Assembly (NCBI GenBank): GCA_021413705.1
Contig: JAIOPX010000035.1
Coordinates: 1-41,618, forward strand
From: Planctomycetota bacterium
GTDB taxonomy: Bacteria > Planctomycetota > Planctomycetia > Pirellulales > UBA7805
DNA: 41,618 nucleotides
Direction: 5' to 3'
The translations under genes were made by a program, and so were the position numbers. The notes beneath the pieces were generated by a model, which had not been told where the DNA came from, did not search any database, and saw nothing but the letters and a program-made list of their open reading frames with translations. Below, piece by piece: positions 17,262-25,186 of this stretch (positions are counted from its first letter, which is position 1; every line of letters begins with the position of its first letter).

Positions 17262-18353
17262 ATGGTTGGCAAGCACTATCAACGATATTTGTGGCTCTTT
17301 GCCTCCGTCATGCTGGCAACGTGCAGTCACGGTTGCGGAACGTCTACCAGCTACGACTGGTCTCCCAGTGCGCGTGTGACCGTTTTGGATGAAAAGCTGC
17401 AAAAGCAAATTCATGAAGTGCTGACAAAGTACACAGGCAATCCCGCTGCTCCCAAATTATTGGGAAATGATGGAATCCCTGCCGCTCGCTTGAAGCGGGG
17501 TAAAGCGATCTACGAGCAGCGCTGCGTCCAGTGCCATGGGATAACGGGGGACGGAGCGGGACCAGCGGCAGGATATCTCAAGCCCTTGCCACGCGATTAC
17601 CGCCTGGGCGTATTCAAGTTCACCTCCACACCCTACGGAGCCAAGCCTCGGCGGAGCGACCTGATGAGAACGCTCCGCGAAGGGGTGCCTGGCACGGCCA
17701 TGCCGTCGTTTGCCCTACTCCCTGATGAAGACCTTCAGGATGTGCTGGATTACGTTCTCGTGCTGACCCATCGAGGAGAACTCGAACAGAAACTGTTGGA
17801 CGACGCAGAAAGCGCGGGCGAATTGGATACTGAGGCAGTACCTGAATATGCCAATTCCATTGTCCAACGCTGGCGCGAAGCAGAGAAGCAGCAAGTCACC
17901 CCGATTTCCAGGATGCCCGATTACACGCCGGAATCTATCGAGGCGGGGCGGCAGGCTTTTCTGACGATGGAATGCAGCAAGTGTCACGGAAAGGACGGCC
18001 GGGGTGGCTCGCTGGGCAATGTCCAGGTCGGCAAGGATGTATGGGGGCACACTACTGCGGCGGCCGACCTGACGAGTGGGATGTTCCGCGGGGGCGGTCG
18101 GCCAATCGATATCTACCGTCGAATCTATTCCGGAATCAATGGCACGCCCATGCCAGGGTTCGCCCAAGTTTTTGAAAAAGAGCCGGACAAAATCTGGCAT
18201 CTGGTGCATTTCATCAAAAATGTGGGAGACCAGCGGCGCGAAAGCCTCCCCACACTGGAGTCCCTGTGGAAGCGACCCCCTGCCCATAACGCTTCGCCGA
18301 AGCAGGAAACCTCGACCGAGGCCAACCCCCGGGAACCGGCCGATGGACGTTGA
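17262..18353 (+). CDS. Diheme cytochrome c, probable lipoprotein, of the cbb3 oxidase operon
   Basis: A 363-residue protein read from the ATG at 17262, chosen because a signal peptide begins there (YLWLFASVMLATCSHGC); the frame stays open upstream but without signal. The Cys in LATC could be lipidated, though Thr at -1 is unusual. Two cytochrome c domains are seen: CVQCH at 88-92 with probable Met ligand in GTAMPSF (147), and CSKCH at 238-242 with Met297 in GTPMPGF. As first gene of the operon it likely replaces the diheme CcoP subunit, passing electrons to CcoO/CcoN, or acts as a donor. The C-terminus overlaps the next gene by 11 bases. Confidence 0.85.
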   Translation: MVGKHYQRYLWLFASVMLATCSHGCGTSTSYDWSPSARVTVLDEKLQKQIHEVLTKYTGNPAAPKLLGNDGIPAARLKRGKAIYEQRCVQCHGITGDGAGPAAGYLKPLPRDYRLGVFKFTSTPYGAKPRRSDLMRTLREGVPGTAMPSFALLPDEDLQDVLDYVLVLTHRGELEQKLLDDAESAGELDTEAVPEYANSIVQRWREAEKQQVTPISRMPDYTPESIEAGRQAFLTMECSKCHGKDGRGGSLGNVQVGKDVWGHTTAAADLTSGMFRGGGRPIDIYRRIYSGINGTPMPGFAQVFEKEPDKIWHLVHFIKNVGDQRRESLPTLESLWKRPPAHNASPKQETSTEANPREPADGR

Positions 18354-18966
18354 AGAAAAACGCCGTGAGTTGACGCGGCTGAAACAACAAGCGGACCAGT
18401 TGGAGGCTGAATTGGCCGGACAACAGCCCGTGCAGGCCTTTCGGCCCCCCAGCTATTACACGGCCTACTTTGCCACCACTGGATTCATGCTCGGAAGCAT
18501 CGCTGCCATCGTCAGTCTCTTGTTCAATATTGTCGGGTCCATGCTCATCGGACAGCATCCGTTGGAACTGATCCGCGTCTATCTGACGTTTCCCCTGGGT
18601 GATCAGGCACTGCAAGTCGAAAGCGGCCTGACTTTGGCAATCGGTTGCTGCCTGTACATTGGCACGGGAATGTTGCTTGGTATTCCGTTCTATCTGGCGC
18701 TGACGCGCTGGACTCCCCACAGTTCCATCGGGTCGCGGTTGCTCTTGGTGAGCGTGTTGTCAGTTGCCATCTGGGGCTTCAATTTTTACGGTGTGTTGTC
18801 CTGGCTTCAACCGCTGTTGATCCCGATGTCGGAGAAGAACCTGATTATTTACAAGATCCCCGTCTGGGTTGGTCTGCTAACTCATTTAGTATTCGGCTGG
18901 ACGATGGTATTGGTCTATCCACTGGGCCAATTTGTCCCCTACCGGCGCATCACGGAGGAGTCATGA
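18343..18966 (+). CDS. Membrane protein of the cbb3 operon, function unknown
   Basis: A 207-residue protein whose ATG lies inside the end of the diheme cytochrome gene and whose stop overlaps the ccoN start (ATGA), so translation of the three is coupled. It begins with a charged helix (EEKRRELTRLKQQADQLEAELAGQ) likely to form a coiled coil, followed by at least four membrane helices (GFMLGSIAAIVSLLFNIVGSM, LAIGCCLYIGTGMLLGIPFYLAL, LLLVSVLSVAIWGFNFYGVL, VGLLTHLVFGWTMVLVYPLG). No heme or metal ligands stand out. I do not recognise it as a classical Cco subunit; its position suggests a subunit or assembly factor of the oxidase. Confidence 0.8.
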   Translation: MDVEEKRRELTRLKQQADQLEAELAGQQPVQAFRPPSYYTAYFATTGFMLGSIAAIVSLLFNIVGSMLIGQHPLELIRVYLTFPLGDQALQVESGLTLAIGCCLYIGTGMLLGIPFYLALTRWTPHSSIGSRLLLVSVLSVAIWGFNFYGVLSWLQPLLIPMSEKNLIIYKIPVWVGLLTHLVFGWTMVLVYPLGQFVPYRRITEES

Positions 18967-19655
18967 GCGCAGCAACTACGGCGGACGCCGTGCCACGTCC
19001 TGAGGATATTGTGGACGAGCCTCTGGTCTGGTGGTACTTCATGGCCGCGCTGGCCTACTTGGCGATCTCGATGGCGGCCGGCATGTTGATGGCACTGCAA
19101 TTAGTGCATTGGAATCCGCTCAACGGAATGGAACTGCTATCCCCGGGCCGTTGGCGGATGGTGCACACCAATGCGGTGGCCTATGGCTTCTTGGCCAATG
19201 CATTCCTGGGTGGCCTTCATTGGGCCATCCCCAGGCTGACGCTCCGGCCCGTTCTCAACCGTGGACTCTCTTGGTTCATCTTCGCTGCCTGGCAGGTGGT
19301 GGTGGTCAGCACGGCCGTGGGAATCATCTTGGGACAGGCACAGGGAATCGAATGGGGAGAAACACCGGTCTGGATCGACCCGCTGGCACTGGCAGGCCTG
19401 GCGTTGGTGGCGGTGAATTTCATGGCCCCCATCATCCGCACGCGCGGGCCATACTACGTGACGCTCTGGTATTTCATGGCAGCCTTCATCTGGACGTTTC
19501 TCACCTACGCGATGGGGAATTTTCTGCCTCAGTATTATGTCGCCGGCACAAGCGGCGGTGCAATCGCAGGGCTGTTCATTCACGATTTGGTCGGACTGTT
19601 CGTCACACCCTTAGGGTGGGGGGATTCTGGGGGCTGGCCTTCTTTTATCCGCTAA
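18963..19655 (+). pseudogene. ccoN: cbb3 oxidase catalytic subunit CcoN, N-terminal part, ends early by frameshift
   Basis: Starts at an ATG overlapping the previous stop, with GGAGG just upstream. 230 codons are read before an early stop. About 218 residues are CcoN: His68 in WRMVHTNAVAYGF (low-spin heme b ligand) and the copper-ligand His in GLFIHDLVGLFVTPLGWG. The frame then becomes DSGGWPSFIR and stops, while the adjacent frame continues as GFWGLAFFYPLNGIHH. In intact CcoN about 22 residues lie between GWG and GFWG. Loss of about 67 bases at 19617-19622 explains both defects. CcoN is the proton-pumping heme b/b3-CuB subunit in the inner membrane; as written it cannot work. This may be a true mutation or an assembly error in a G-rich tract. 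Confidence 0.85.
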
Positions 19656-20302
19656 ACGGCATCCATCACTTTCTCTACACGCCGATTCCCATGTTCCTGC
19701 AATACGGGGCAGTCATTGCCACCATCGCCGTTGAATTGGTGGTAACCACCGTAATCATCAACTTTTTTGGCACGTTGTGGGGATCGGGGCGGCAAGTCGT
19801 CACGAATCTTCCCCTGCGCTGGTTCTACACCGGGATGGTGCTGTACTTCGTCACCTGTTTCCAGTGCGCGTTGCAGGTGACCTTGACCTATCAAGCATTG
19901 ATTCACTTCACCGACTGGGTGGTCGGTCACGCGCACCTGGTAATGTTCGGCGTTTTTAGCCTGTGGATCCTGGGCATGATGACCTACCTGATGCCCCGGC
20001 TCTTGCGAACGGCCTGGTGGAGCACTCGGCTCTGCGAGTGGCACTATTGGCTGTCCTTTGTGGGGATCCTGGTGATGTTCGGCGACTTGGTGATGGCAGG
20101 CCTGTTCCAAGGCTATTTCTGGAACGGATTGAGTTCCTGGGACGTTTCGGTCGATGGCTCCCAGCCATTCTGGATCGTACGGGTTTTTGCCGGACTCGCT
20201 ATGGCAGCCGGACAGCTCTGCTTTTTCTACAACATTTATCGCACCTGGAGTGCTGCCCGCGAGGCGGGCACCACGCCGGCGCTCGCGCCCAACCCGGCCT
20301 GA
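19616..20302 (+). pseudogene. ccoN: cbb3 oxidase catalytic subunit CcoN, C-terminal part in the shifted frame
   Basis: This frame continues CcoN from GFWGLAFFYPLNG to the natural end (about 226 residues). It holds the CuB ligands IHH (in NGIHHFLY), the heme ligands GHAH in DWVVGHAHLVMFG, and the usual C-terminal helices (VRVFAGLAMAAGQLCFFYNIYRTW). The GTG at 19616 is only a formal start; no ribosome-binding site is present, so the fragment is unlikely to be translated alone. Together with the 5' part, all six His ligands survive, so sequence outside the break is under no visible decay, which argues that the break is recent or artefactual. ccoO follows 28 bases later. Confidence 0.85.
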
Positions 20303-20330
20303 GAAGGTTTGCTCCTACGGAACTGGAACC

Positions 20331-21011
20331 ATGTTTGAAAGTAAATCCGGCATCCTGCTGATCGGTGGACTGGGCTTCTTCCTGTTGGCGTTTGTTTCCA
20401 ATGCCGCGGTGCCCATGCTAATGTACCGCGACCTGCCGGAACAGTCGACTCGGGAAGTGGTCAACGCGAATGTGATGTATCAGTTTGAAGACCTCAGCGT
20501 CCGCTACCCCGACCCATTCAAGAAATATTTCGGACAGCCGACGCCCGAGAAGTGCACCGAAGCACTGGAATTGGGGCGCCAGATCTACATTGCGGAGGGT
20601 TGCTGGCACTGTCACAGCCAGTTCGTGCGACCGGTATCGAACGAAAGCCGCCGGTGGGGGCCGGTTGCGCGAACGGAGGAATATCAAAACTCGTTGCAGC
20701 GGCCAGTGATGTTCGGCACACGGCGCGTGGGACCGGACTTAAGCCGGGAAGGGGGACGCCGGGGGAATGATTGGCACGCCGTCCACTTCTTCCGCCCTCA
20801 ACAACTCTCGGCAGGTTCACCGATGCCGGACTACTCATGGTTCTTTGATGAAGACCCCCAGCAACCAGGCCGGCCCAGCCCGGCGCATCCCAACCAGCGC
20901 GGCTTGGCCATTATCACCTACGTGCAGTGGCTGGGGTCGTGGCTGAAGAGTTATCCCGCTTACGAAAACTTTGTTCCCATCCAGGACCAGATGGCCCATC
21001 CCCTGGAGTAA
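20331..21011 (+). CDS. ccoO: cbb3 oxidase monoheme cytochrome c subunit CcoO
   Basis: A 226-residue protein from the ATG at 20331. One N-terminal membrane anchor (GILLIGGLGFFLLAFVSNAAV) precedes a periplasmic domain with the heme site CWHCH in YIAEGCWHCHSQFVRPVSNE, the standard CcoO/FixO signature. RRVGPDLSREGGRRGNDWHAVHFFRPQQLSAGSPMPDYSWFF supplies the Met ligand region. CcoO takes electrons from the diheme cytochrome and passes them to CcoN. It is intact, downstream of the broken ccoN, and the spacing on both sides fits one operon. Confidence 0.95.
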   Translation: MFESKSGILLIGGLGFFLLAFVSNAAVPMLMYRDLPEQSTREVVNANVMYQFEDLSVRYPDPFKKYFGQPTPEKCTEALELGRQIYIAEGCWHCHSQFVRPVSNESRRWGPVARTEEYQNSLQRPVMFGTRRVGPDLSREGGRRGNDWHAVHFFRPQQLSAGSPMPDYSWFFDEDPQQPGRPSPAHPNQRGLAIITYVQWLGSWLKSYPAYENFVPIQDQMAHPLE

Positions 21012-21016
21012 ACACC

Positions 21017-21382
21017 ATGCTGCCCCTCAATTCCATGCAGAACTCGCCTGATGAACTCCCAGCCGGACCACGCTCTCGCGTCCGGCAGTGCGTGATGATC
21101 CTGATGGCCGTGCTGATACTGGTTCCCAGCTTATTGGGCTTCGGAACCAAGTTCGTGGAGTTTATCAGGCTCGTTCGTGGTGATGTGGATGGAACCTTTG
21201 CGATCACGCCGGTGGTCAATTATCTGCTGGCGAGCTCGGGATTTCTCTGTCTCTTCATCTGGGCCGCTCTGGGAGGAATGTTTCATGACATCGAACGGCC
21301 CAAGCGAACCATGTTGCAAAATGAGGATCGGCTCAATGCCCGATCGCGCGAAGAACGTAGTCCATCCGGGGAGGTGCGATGA
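21017..21382 (+). CDS. Small two-helix membrane protein of the cbb3 operon
   Basis: A 121-residue protein from the ATG at 21017, 5 bases after the ccoO stop. It has two probable membrane helices (VMILMAVLILVPSLLGFG and LLASSGFLCLFIWAALGGMF) and a charged C-terminal tail. Its stop overlaps the start of the next gene (ATGA), so it belongs to the operon. No motif of a classical Cco subunit is seen. Likely an accessory or assembly protein. Confidence 0.75.
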   Translation: MLPLNSMQNSPDELPAGPRSRVRQCVMILMAVLILVPSLLGFGTKFVEFIRLVRGDVDGTFAITPVVNYLLASSGFLCLFIWAALGGMFHDIERPKRTMLQNEDRLNARSREERSPSGEVR

Positions 21383-21606
21383 GCAGCGAACCATTTCAAT
21401 CACGAGACGTTCCCTACGAAGCACCCAACACCGAGCGCGGTGATGAACCCACGGCGCGGCGGGAATCTGAATACCACACCTATCGTGGCAGCCGGATCCC
21501 ATGGTACGTGCGATTGATCTGGGTTCTGTTTTGGTGTTTTGTTGCGTATTACACCATTCGCTACCTCTTCCCCAGCTTGCAGACGGAATTGTTCAACCCG
21601 CCGTGA
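21379..21606 (+). CDS. Small single-helix membrane protein, CcoQ-like or CcoP-N-terminus-like
   Basis: A 75-residue protein; the ATG at 21379 is preceded by GGAGG and overlaps the previous stop. A charged, polar N-terminal half ends in IPWYVRLIWVLFWCFVAYYT, a single helix followed by RYLFPSLQTEL. The size, single helix and place after ccoO suggest a CcoQ-type subunit or a detached CcoP membrane anchor, which would fit with the cytochrome part being a separate gene at the front of the operon. This is inferred from order and topology only. Confidence 0.75.
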   Translation: MSSEPFQSRDVPYEAPNTERGDEPTARRESEYHTYRGSRIPWYVRLIWVLFWCFVAYYTIRYLFPSLQTELFNPP

Positions 21607-23795
21607 GCAACGACGATTCCATCCCACAATCGCTAGAAACCTGTGACTATTGTGGTCTGCCGCTTTCGCCCGGCTGGTGGGGCCGGGCCAAGATGGATCG
21701 GCCGGCCTATTGCTGTTCAGGGTGTCGCATTGCCTCGGCCGTAACCGGTTCGCGCGGAGCGGAGGGACAGACTCGGTGGATGCTTGCCCGGCTGGGATTG
21801 GCGATTTTCCTCACCATGAATGTGATGGTCTTTACCATGGCACTCTGGAGCGGCGATGTGTATGAATCGCACACTGAGGCAAACGGCGCCTTATCGATAC
21901 TGCCTGACTTGTTTCGCTACTTGGGATTGGTCTTTTCGCTGCCGGTACTGTTTCTGCTGGGAGAGCCGCTGGTCGAAAGTGCCTGGCAGGCCTTCCGGCA
22001 CGGGCAGTTGGCCACGGACGTTCTGATTGTCGTTGGAGTAGCAGCAGCCTACATCTACTCAGCGCTCTCGACAGTTCGTGGCTACGGCCACGTGTACTTT
22101 GAAGTCGGGTGCATCGTTCTGGTCGTAGTCAGCATCGGCCGTTGGCTCGAAGCCACGGGAAAACTCAAGACCAATGAAACGCTGGACGGCTTGGCGAAGC
22201 TGCTGCCTACCGAGGTGCGACGTTGTGACGGTCGCATCGTACCGAGTGACGAGGTCGCGGTTGGAGACCTTTTGTGCGTCGTGCCAGGTGAGCGATTCGC
22301 CGTCGATGGGAAAGTAATCAGCGGTTCGTGCGAAGTGGACGAACAAATTATCAGCGGTGAAAGTGGCACCGTCGTGAAGTTGCCCGGCGCGGTAGTGTTC
22401 AGCGGGACGCTGAACATGGAAGGTGATATCCTGTTGCGAGTCACGGCCGCTGCGGGACATGAAACTGTCTCGCGCATGATCGAGCTCGTTCGTCGCGCGC
22501 GCGAGGCACGAGGTTCGTATCAGCGCGCGGCGGATGCGGTTACCACATGGTTTGTTCCCGGCGTCGTGCTGGTGGCCTTGGCCACGTTGATTTGGCACGC
22601 CACGCAGGGTAACGTCGAAACCGGGCTCCTGGCTATGTTGGCTGTGGCGCTGATCGCCTGTCCCTGCGCACTTGGCCTGGCCACGCCCATGGCCGTCTGG
22701 GCTGCCATGGGCTCGGCAGCGCGCCGGCAGATTCTGTTTCAGAATGGTGAAGTCATTGAACGCCTCGCCAGAAGTCGTGCCGTGCGATTCGACAAAACAG
22801 GCACACTGACCACAGGGTTTCCCGAGGTGTCGCAAATCTATTGCGACAGCTCAACGTCTCGGCACGAAGCGTTACGCCGAGCTGGCAGACTGGCCGCCGG
22901 TTCAGGCCATGTGCTGGCGGGCGCCATCCGGCGGTTCCTTCCGCACACGACCACTGCCGAGGAGTGTGCCGATCTGCACAATGTTGCAGGCTGCGGTATC
23001 GAAGGGCGCCTGCGGAACGAATGCGGGCCTACTTATTTGGGGAATCCTCGCTGGCTGCGAGAGCGAGGCTGCGAGATTCCCGGTCCCCTTGCCCAAGCTT
23101 TGGCAGTCGCGGAAGTTCAGGGTCAATCCTATTCTGTTCTAGGATGGGACGGCGCCGTCCGGGCTCTGTTCATCTTCCGTGAGTCGATTCGTGAACAAGC
23201 TGCCGAGGCGCTGTCTCGCTGTGAGCAACTGGGTCTCGACGTGGCCGTGCTGACGGGAGATCACCCTTCTCGTGCGGCGATACTGTCGCAGTTGCTCAAT
23301 GTGCAGGTCGTAGGGGGATTGTTGCCGCATCAGAAAGTGGAAGCGATCCACCTGGCGCAGCGCGCCATCGGCCCGGTTGTGATGGTCGGGGACGGCGTCA
23401 ATGATGCCCCTGCCCTGACCTCCGCCGACGTCGGCGTGGCGATGGGATGCGGCGCCGACCTGTCGCGCAGCACAGCGGGAGTCTGCCTGCTGGGGAATGA
23501 CTTAGTGCGGTTGCCCGAGGCCATCGAGTTGGCGCGTCTGACACTTCGAGTCATACGGCAAAATCTGTTCTGGGCATTCAGCTACAACACGGTCGGCATT
23601 GTGCTAGCGGCGGTCGGCTGGTTAAACCCAGTTTTTGCCGCCATCGCGATGGCAGTCAGTAGCGTGTTGGTCGTCGGCAACTCTTTGCGAATCGTGGGAT
23701 TTGGTCCAAACTCGATGGGTGAAAGTGCCGAGGTTGCCCGCGAACCGATCGCTGCTCATCAACGCACCGCCGTGGAACCCGCTGCTCAACATTGA
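21603..23795 (+). CDS. ccoI: Heavy-metal P1B-type ATPase, CcoI-like copper transporter
   Basis: A 730-residue protein from a GTG overlapping the previous stop (GTGA). The N-terminus has a cysteine motif (CDYCGLPL and YCCSGC) like that of CcoI/FixI proteins rather than a plain heavy-metal-associated domain. P-type features are complete: ISGESGTVVKLPG (actuator), CPC in LIACPCALGLATP (about 352-354), DKTGTLT (about 396), and GDGVNDAPAL (about 596). Eight membrane helices are expected. CcoI delivers copper for assembly of the CuB site of cbb3 oxidases, which agrees with its position in this operon. Confidence 0.93.
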   Translation: MSNDDSIPQSLETCDYCGLPLSPGWWGRAKMDRPAYCCSGCRIASAVTGSRGAEGQTRWMLARLGLAIFLTMNVMVFTMALWSGDVYESHTEANGALSILPDLFRYLGLVFSLPVLFLLGEPLVESAWQAFRHGQLATDVLIVVGVAAAYIYSALSTVRGYGHVYFEVGCIVLVVVSIGRWLEATGKLKTNETLDGLAKLLPTEVRRCDGRIVPSDEVAVGDLLCVVPGERFAVDGKVISGSCEVDEQIISGESGTVVKLPGAVVFSGTLNMEGDILLRVTAAAGHETVSRMIELVRRAREARGSYQRAADAVTTWFVPGVVLVALATLIWHATQGNVETGLLAMLAVALIACPCALGLATPMAVWAAMGSAARRQILFQNGEVIERLARSRAVRFDKTGTLTTGFPEVSQIYCDSSTSRHEALRRAGRLAAGSGHVLAGAIRRFLPHTTTAEECADLHNVAGCGIEGRLRNECGPTYLGNPRWLRERGCEIPGPLAQALAVAEVQGQSYSVLGWDGAVRALFIFRESIREQAAEALSRCEQLGLDVAVLTGDHPSRAAILSQLLNVQVVGGLLPHQKVEAIHLAQRAIGPVVMVGDGVNDAPALTSADVGVAMGCGADLSRSTAGVCLLGNDLVRLPEAIELARLTLRVIRQNLFWAFSYNTVGIVLAAVGWLNPVFAAIAMAVSSVLVVGNSLRIVGFGPNSMGESAEVAREPIAAHQRTAVEPAAQH

Positions 23796-23851
23796 TTGAA
23801 TACCAATTGTCCCCTCCGAGGCCGAATATCTAACCAGAGAGAAGCACCCAC

Positions 23852-24553
23852 ATGTTGGAGTTCCCTTTTGTATTCCTGGGTGGCCTGCTTGGGTCTGCCC
23901 ATTGTCTCGGAATGTGCGGTCCCCTGGCACTTGTTGTGGGCACGGCACAGCCTGGATGGCGTGGCAACTTGGTTCGGCAGCTTGTGTTCAGCACAGGGAG
24001 AATTTTTACCTATACAACGCTTGGAGCCTCGGCGGCTTATGCAGGGCTGTCGATAGCACATCGCACGAGCTCGTTGGTCCATGTCCAGGCATGGTTGGCA
24101 ATCGCGTCAGGATTCGTTCTGGTAGTCATGGGATTGGCTACGGCGGGGGTTTTGCCCCGGCGCGTGGTTGGAGGAGGGGGCATTACTTGCCTGGCAGGCA
24201 CTTGGCTGAGCACACTGCTGAGAGATCCGAGACTGAGCCATGCCTTTCTGGCAGGAATATTCACCGGATTCATTCCCTGCGGCTTGGTCTATGCCTTCCT
24301 GGCGCTGGCAGCCAGCTCAGGGCAAATGTTCTTAGGCGCTCTGACCATGGCGGTCTTTGGAGCAGGAACGATTCCGCTGATGATCCTCGCTGGCCTGGGC
24401 GGAACTCTGCTGGGCTACCAACTGCGGAGCCGTGTGCTTCAGACCGCGGCGTGGTGCGTAGTCATCACAGGGCTGATTGCGATCGCGCGAGGGACGGGAT
24501 TTCTGGGGATCCCGGGAGTGCTTTCCGGCAGTGGCTGCCCGTTCTGCTCGTAA
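23852..24553 (+). CDS. Sulfite exporter TauE/SafE family protein (COG2836 type), probable oxidase assembly/metal protein
   Basis: A 233-residue membrane protein. It begins with FLGGLLGSAHCLGMCGPLAL and repeats the theme with AGIFTGFIPCGLVYAFLALA, the paired Cys/Pro motifs of the COG2836 group, which is often found in cbb3 operons near ccoI and sometimes called ccoH-like or urease-accessory-like. About six helices are predicted. It lies 56 bases after ccoI, so it likely belongs to the same unit. The exact role, whether in metal supply or redox transfer, is not settled. It ends 11 bases from a convergent gene. Confidence 0.85.
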   Translation: MLEFPFVFLGGLLGSAHCLGMCGPLALVVGTAQPGWRGNLVRQLVFSTGRIFTYTTLGASAAYAGLSIAHRTSSLVHVQAWLAIASGFVLVVMGLATAGVLPRRVVGGGGITCLAGTWLSTLLRDPRLSHAFLAGIFTGFIPCGLVYAFLALAASSGQMFLGALTMAVFGAGTIPLMILAGLGGTLLGYQLRSRVLQTAAWCVVITGLIAIARGTGFLGIPGVLSGSGCPFCS

Positions 24554-24564
24554 TGCACTGCCTA

Positions 24565-24960
24565 TTACACCGCAGGACCCCGAATCGATAATAGGGCCAA
24601 TGCCATGGCGAAACCCAAGACGTGCAGCACAAGGATCAACAATCCCACGCCCCAGAGAGTCTTGGTCCCTTCGTCGGTCCGTGATTTCTTGACATCCTTG
24701 GACGACATGCGGCTGGACACGACGCCCCAAATCCACGACCAATGCAGCATCAGGTGGAGAAGGACCGCGGCAGCCATGGCTGCGGTCATCGCAAATTGTG
24801 CGTTGATCCACTGTTCATAGCCCATCCCCCAGAGGGACCATTGTGCGGCTCGCAAAGCAGGCGGAAAAACAAACCGTACGATCAAGCTCACCCAAACTAG
24901 GGATACAAATATCAGCAACAACAATACATCCAACCAGAAATTGACGATGGTGCGCGACAT
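24565..24960 (-). CDS. DUF4405-like small membrane protein
   Basis: A 131-residue protein with three probable membrane helices (FWLDVLLLLIFVSLVWVSLIV, FAMTAAMAAAVLLHLMLHW, VGLLILVLHVLGFAMALALL). His residues in LLHLMLHWSWIWGV resemble the heme-binding pattern of DUF4405 and other cytochrome-b-like proteins, in which paired His in helices hold heme. It points toward the cbb3 operon on the opposite strand. Proposed as a small heme-b or quinol-linked membrane protein; low certainty on function. Confidence 0.7.
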   Translation of the reverse strand: MSRTIVNFWLDVLLLLIFVSLVWVSLIVRFVFPPALRAAQWSLWGMGYEQWINAQFAMTAAMAAAVLLHLMLHWSWIWGVVSSRMSSKDVKKSRTDEGTKTLWGVGLLILVLHVLGFAMALALLSIRGPAV

Positions 24961-25186
24961 GAGTGATAAACATGCGGTTTTGGGACTGCGGGAAGGAGAC
25001 GAGGTCGAAATACGAATGCCCTAATCTAGTGCAAAGTAAAACTGGATTCAAGAATTGCATCGAAATGGATGTTGGTTCCCATCTCCCCGATACGCACCGC
25101 GAGCCGCCCCATCTCTCAACTTCGGGATGAGGCAGCCTGCGATGGCGAGCAAACAGTTTCGCTTCGTCTGTCACTGCTTTAATCTG

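Noticed and set aside
22059-22835. 258-codon minus-strand frame inside the copper ATPase gene
   Set aside because: The ATPase frame has all P-type motifs; the reverse frame has none.
24815-25174. Frame of 119 codons on the minus strand reaching into the DUF4405-like gene
   Set aside because: Overlaps a better supported membrane protein and lacks any hydrophobic or domain pattern.
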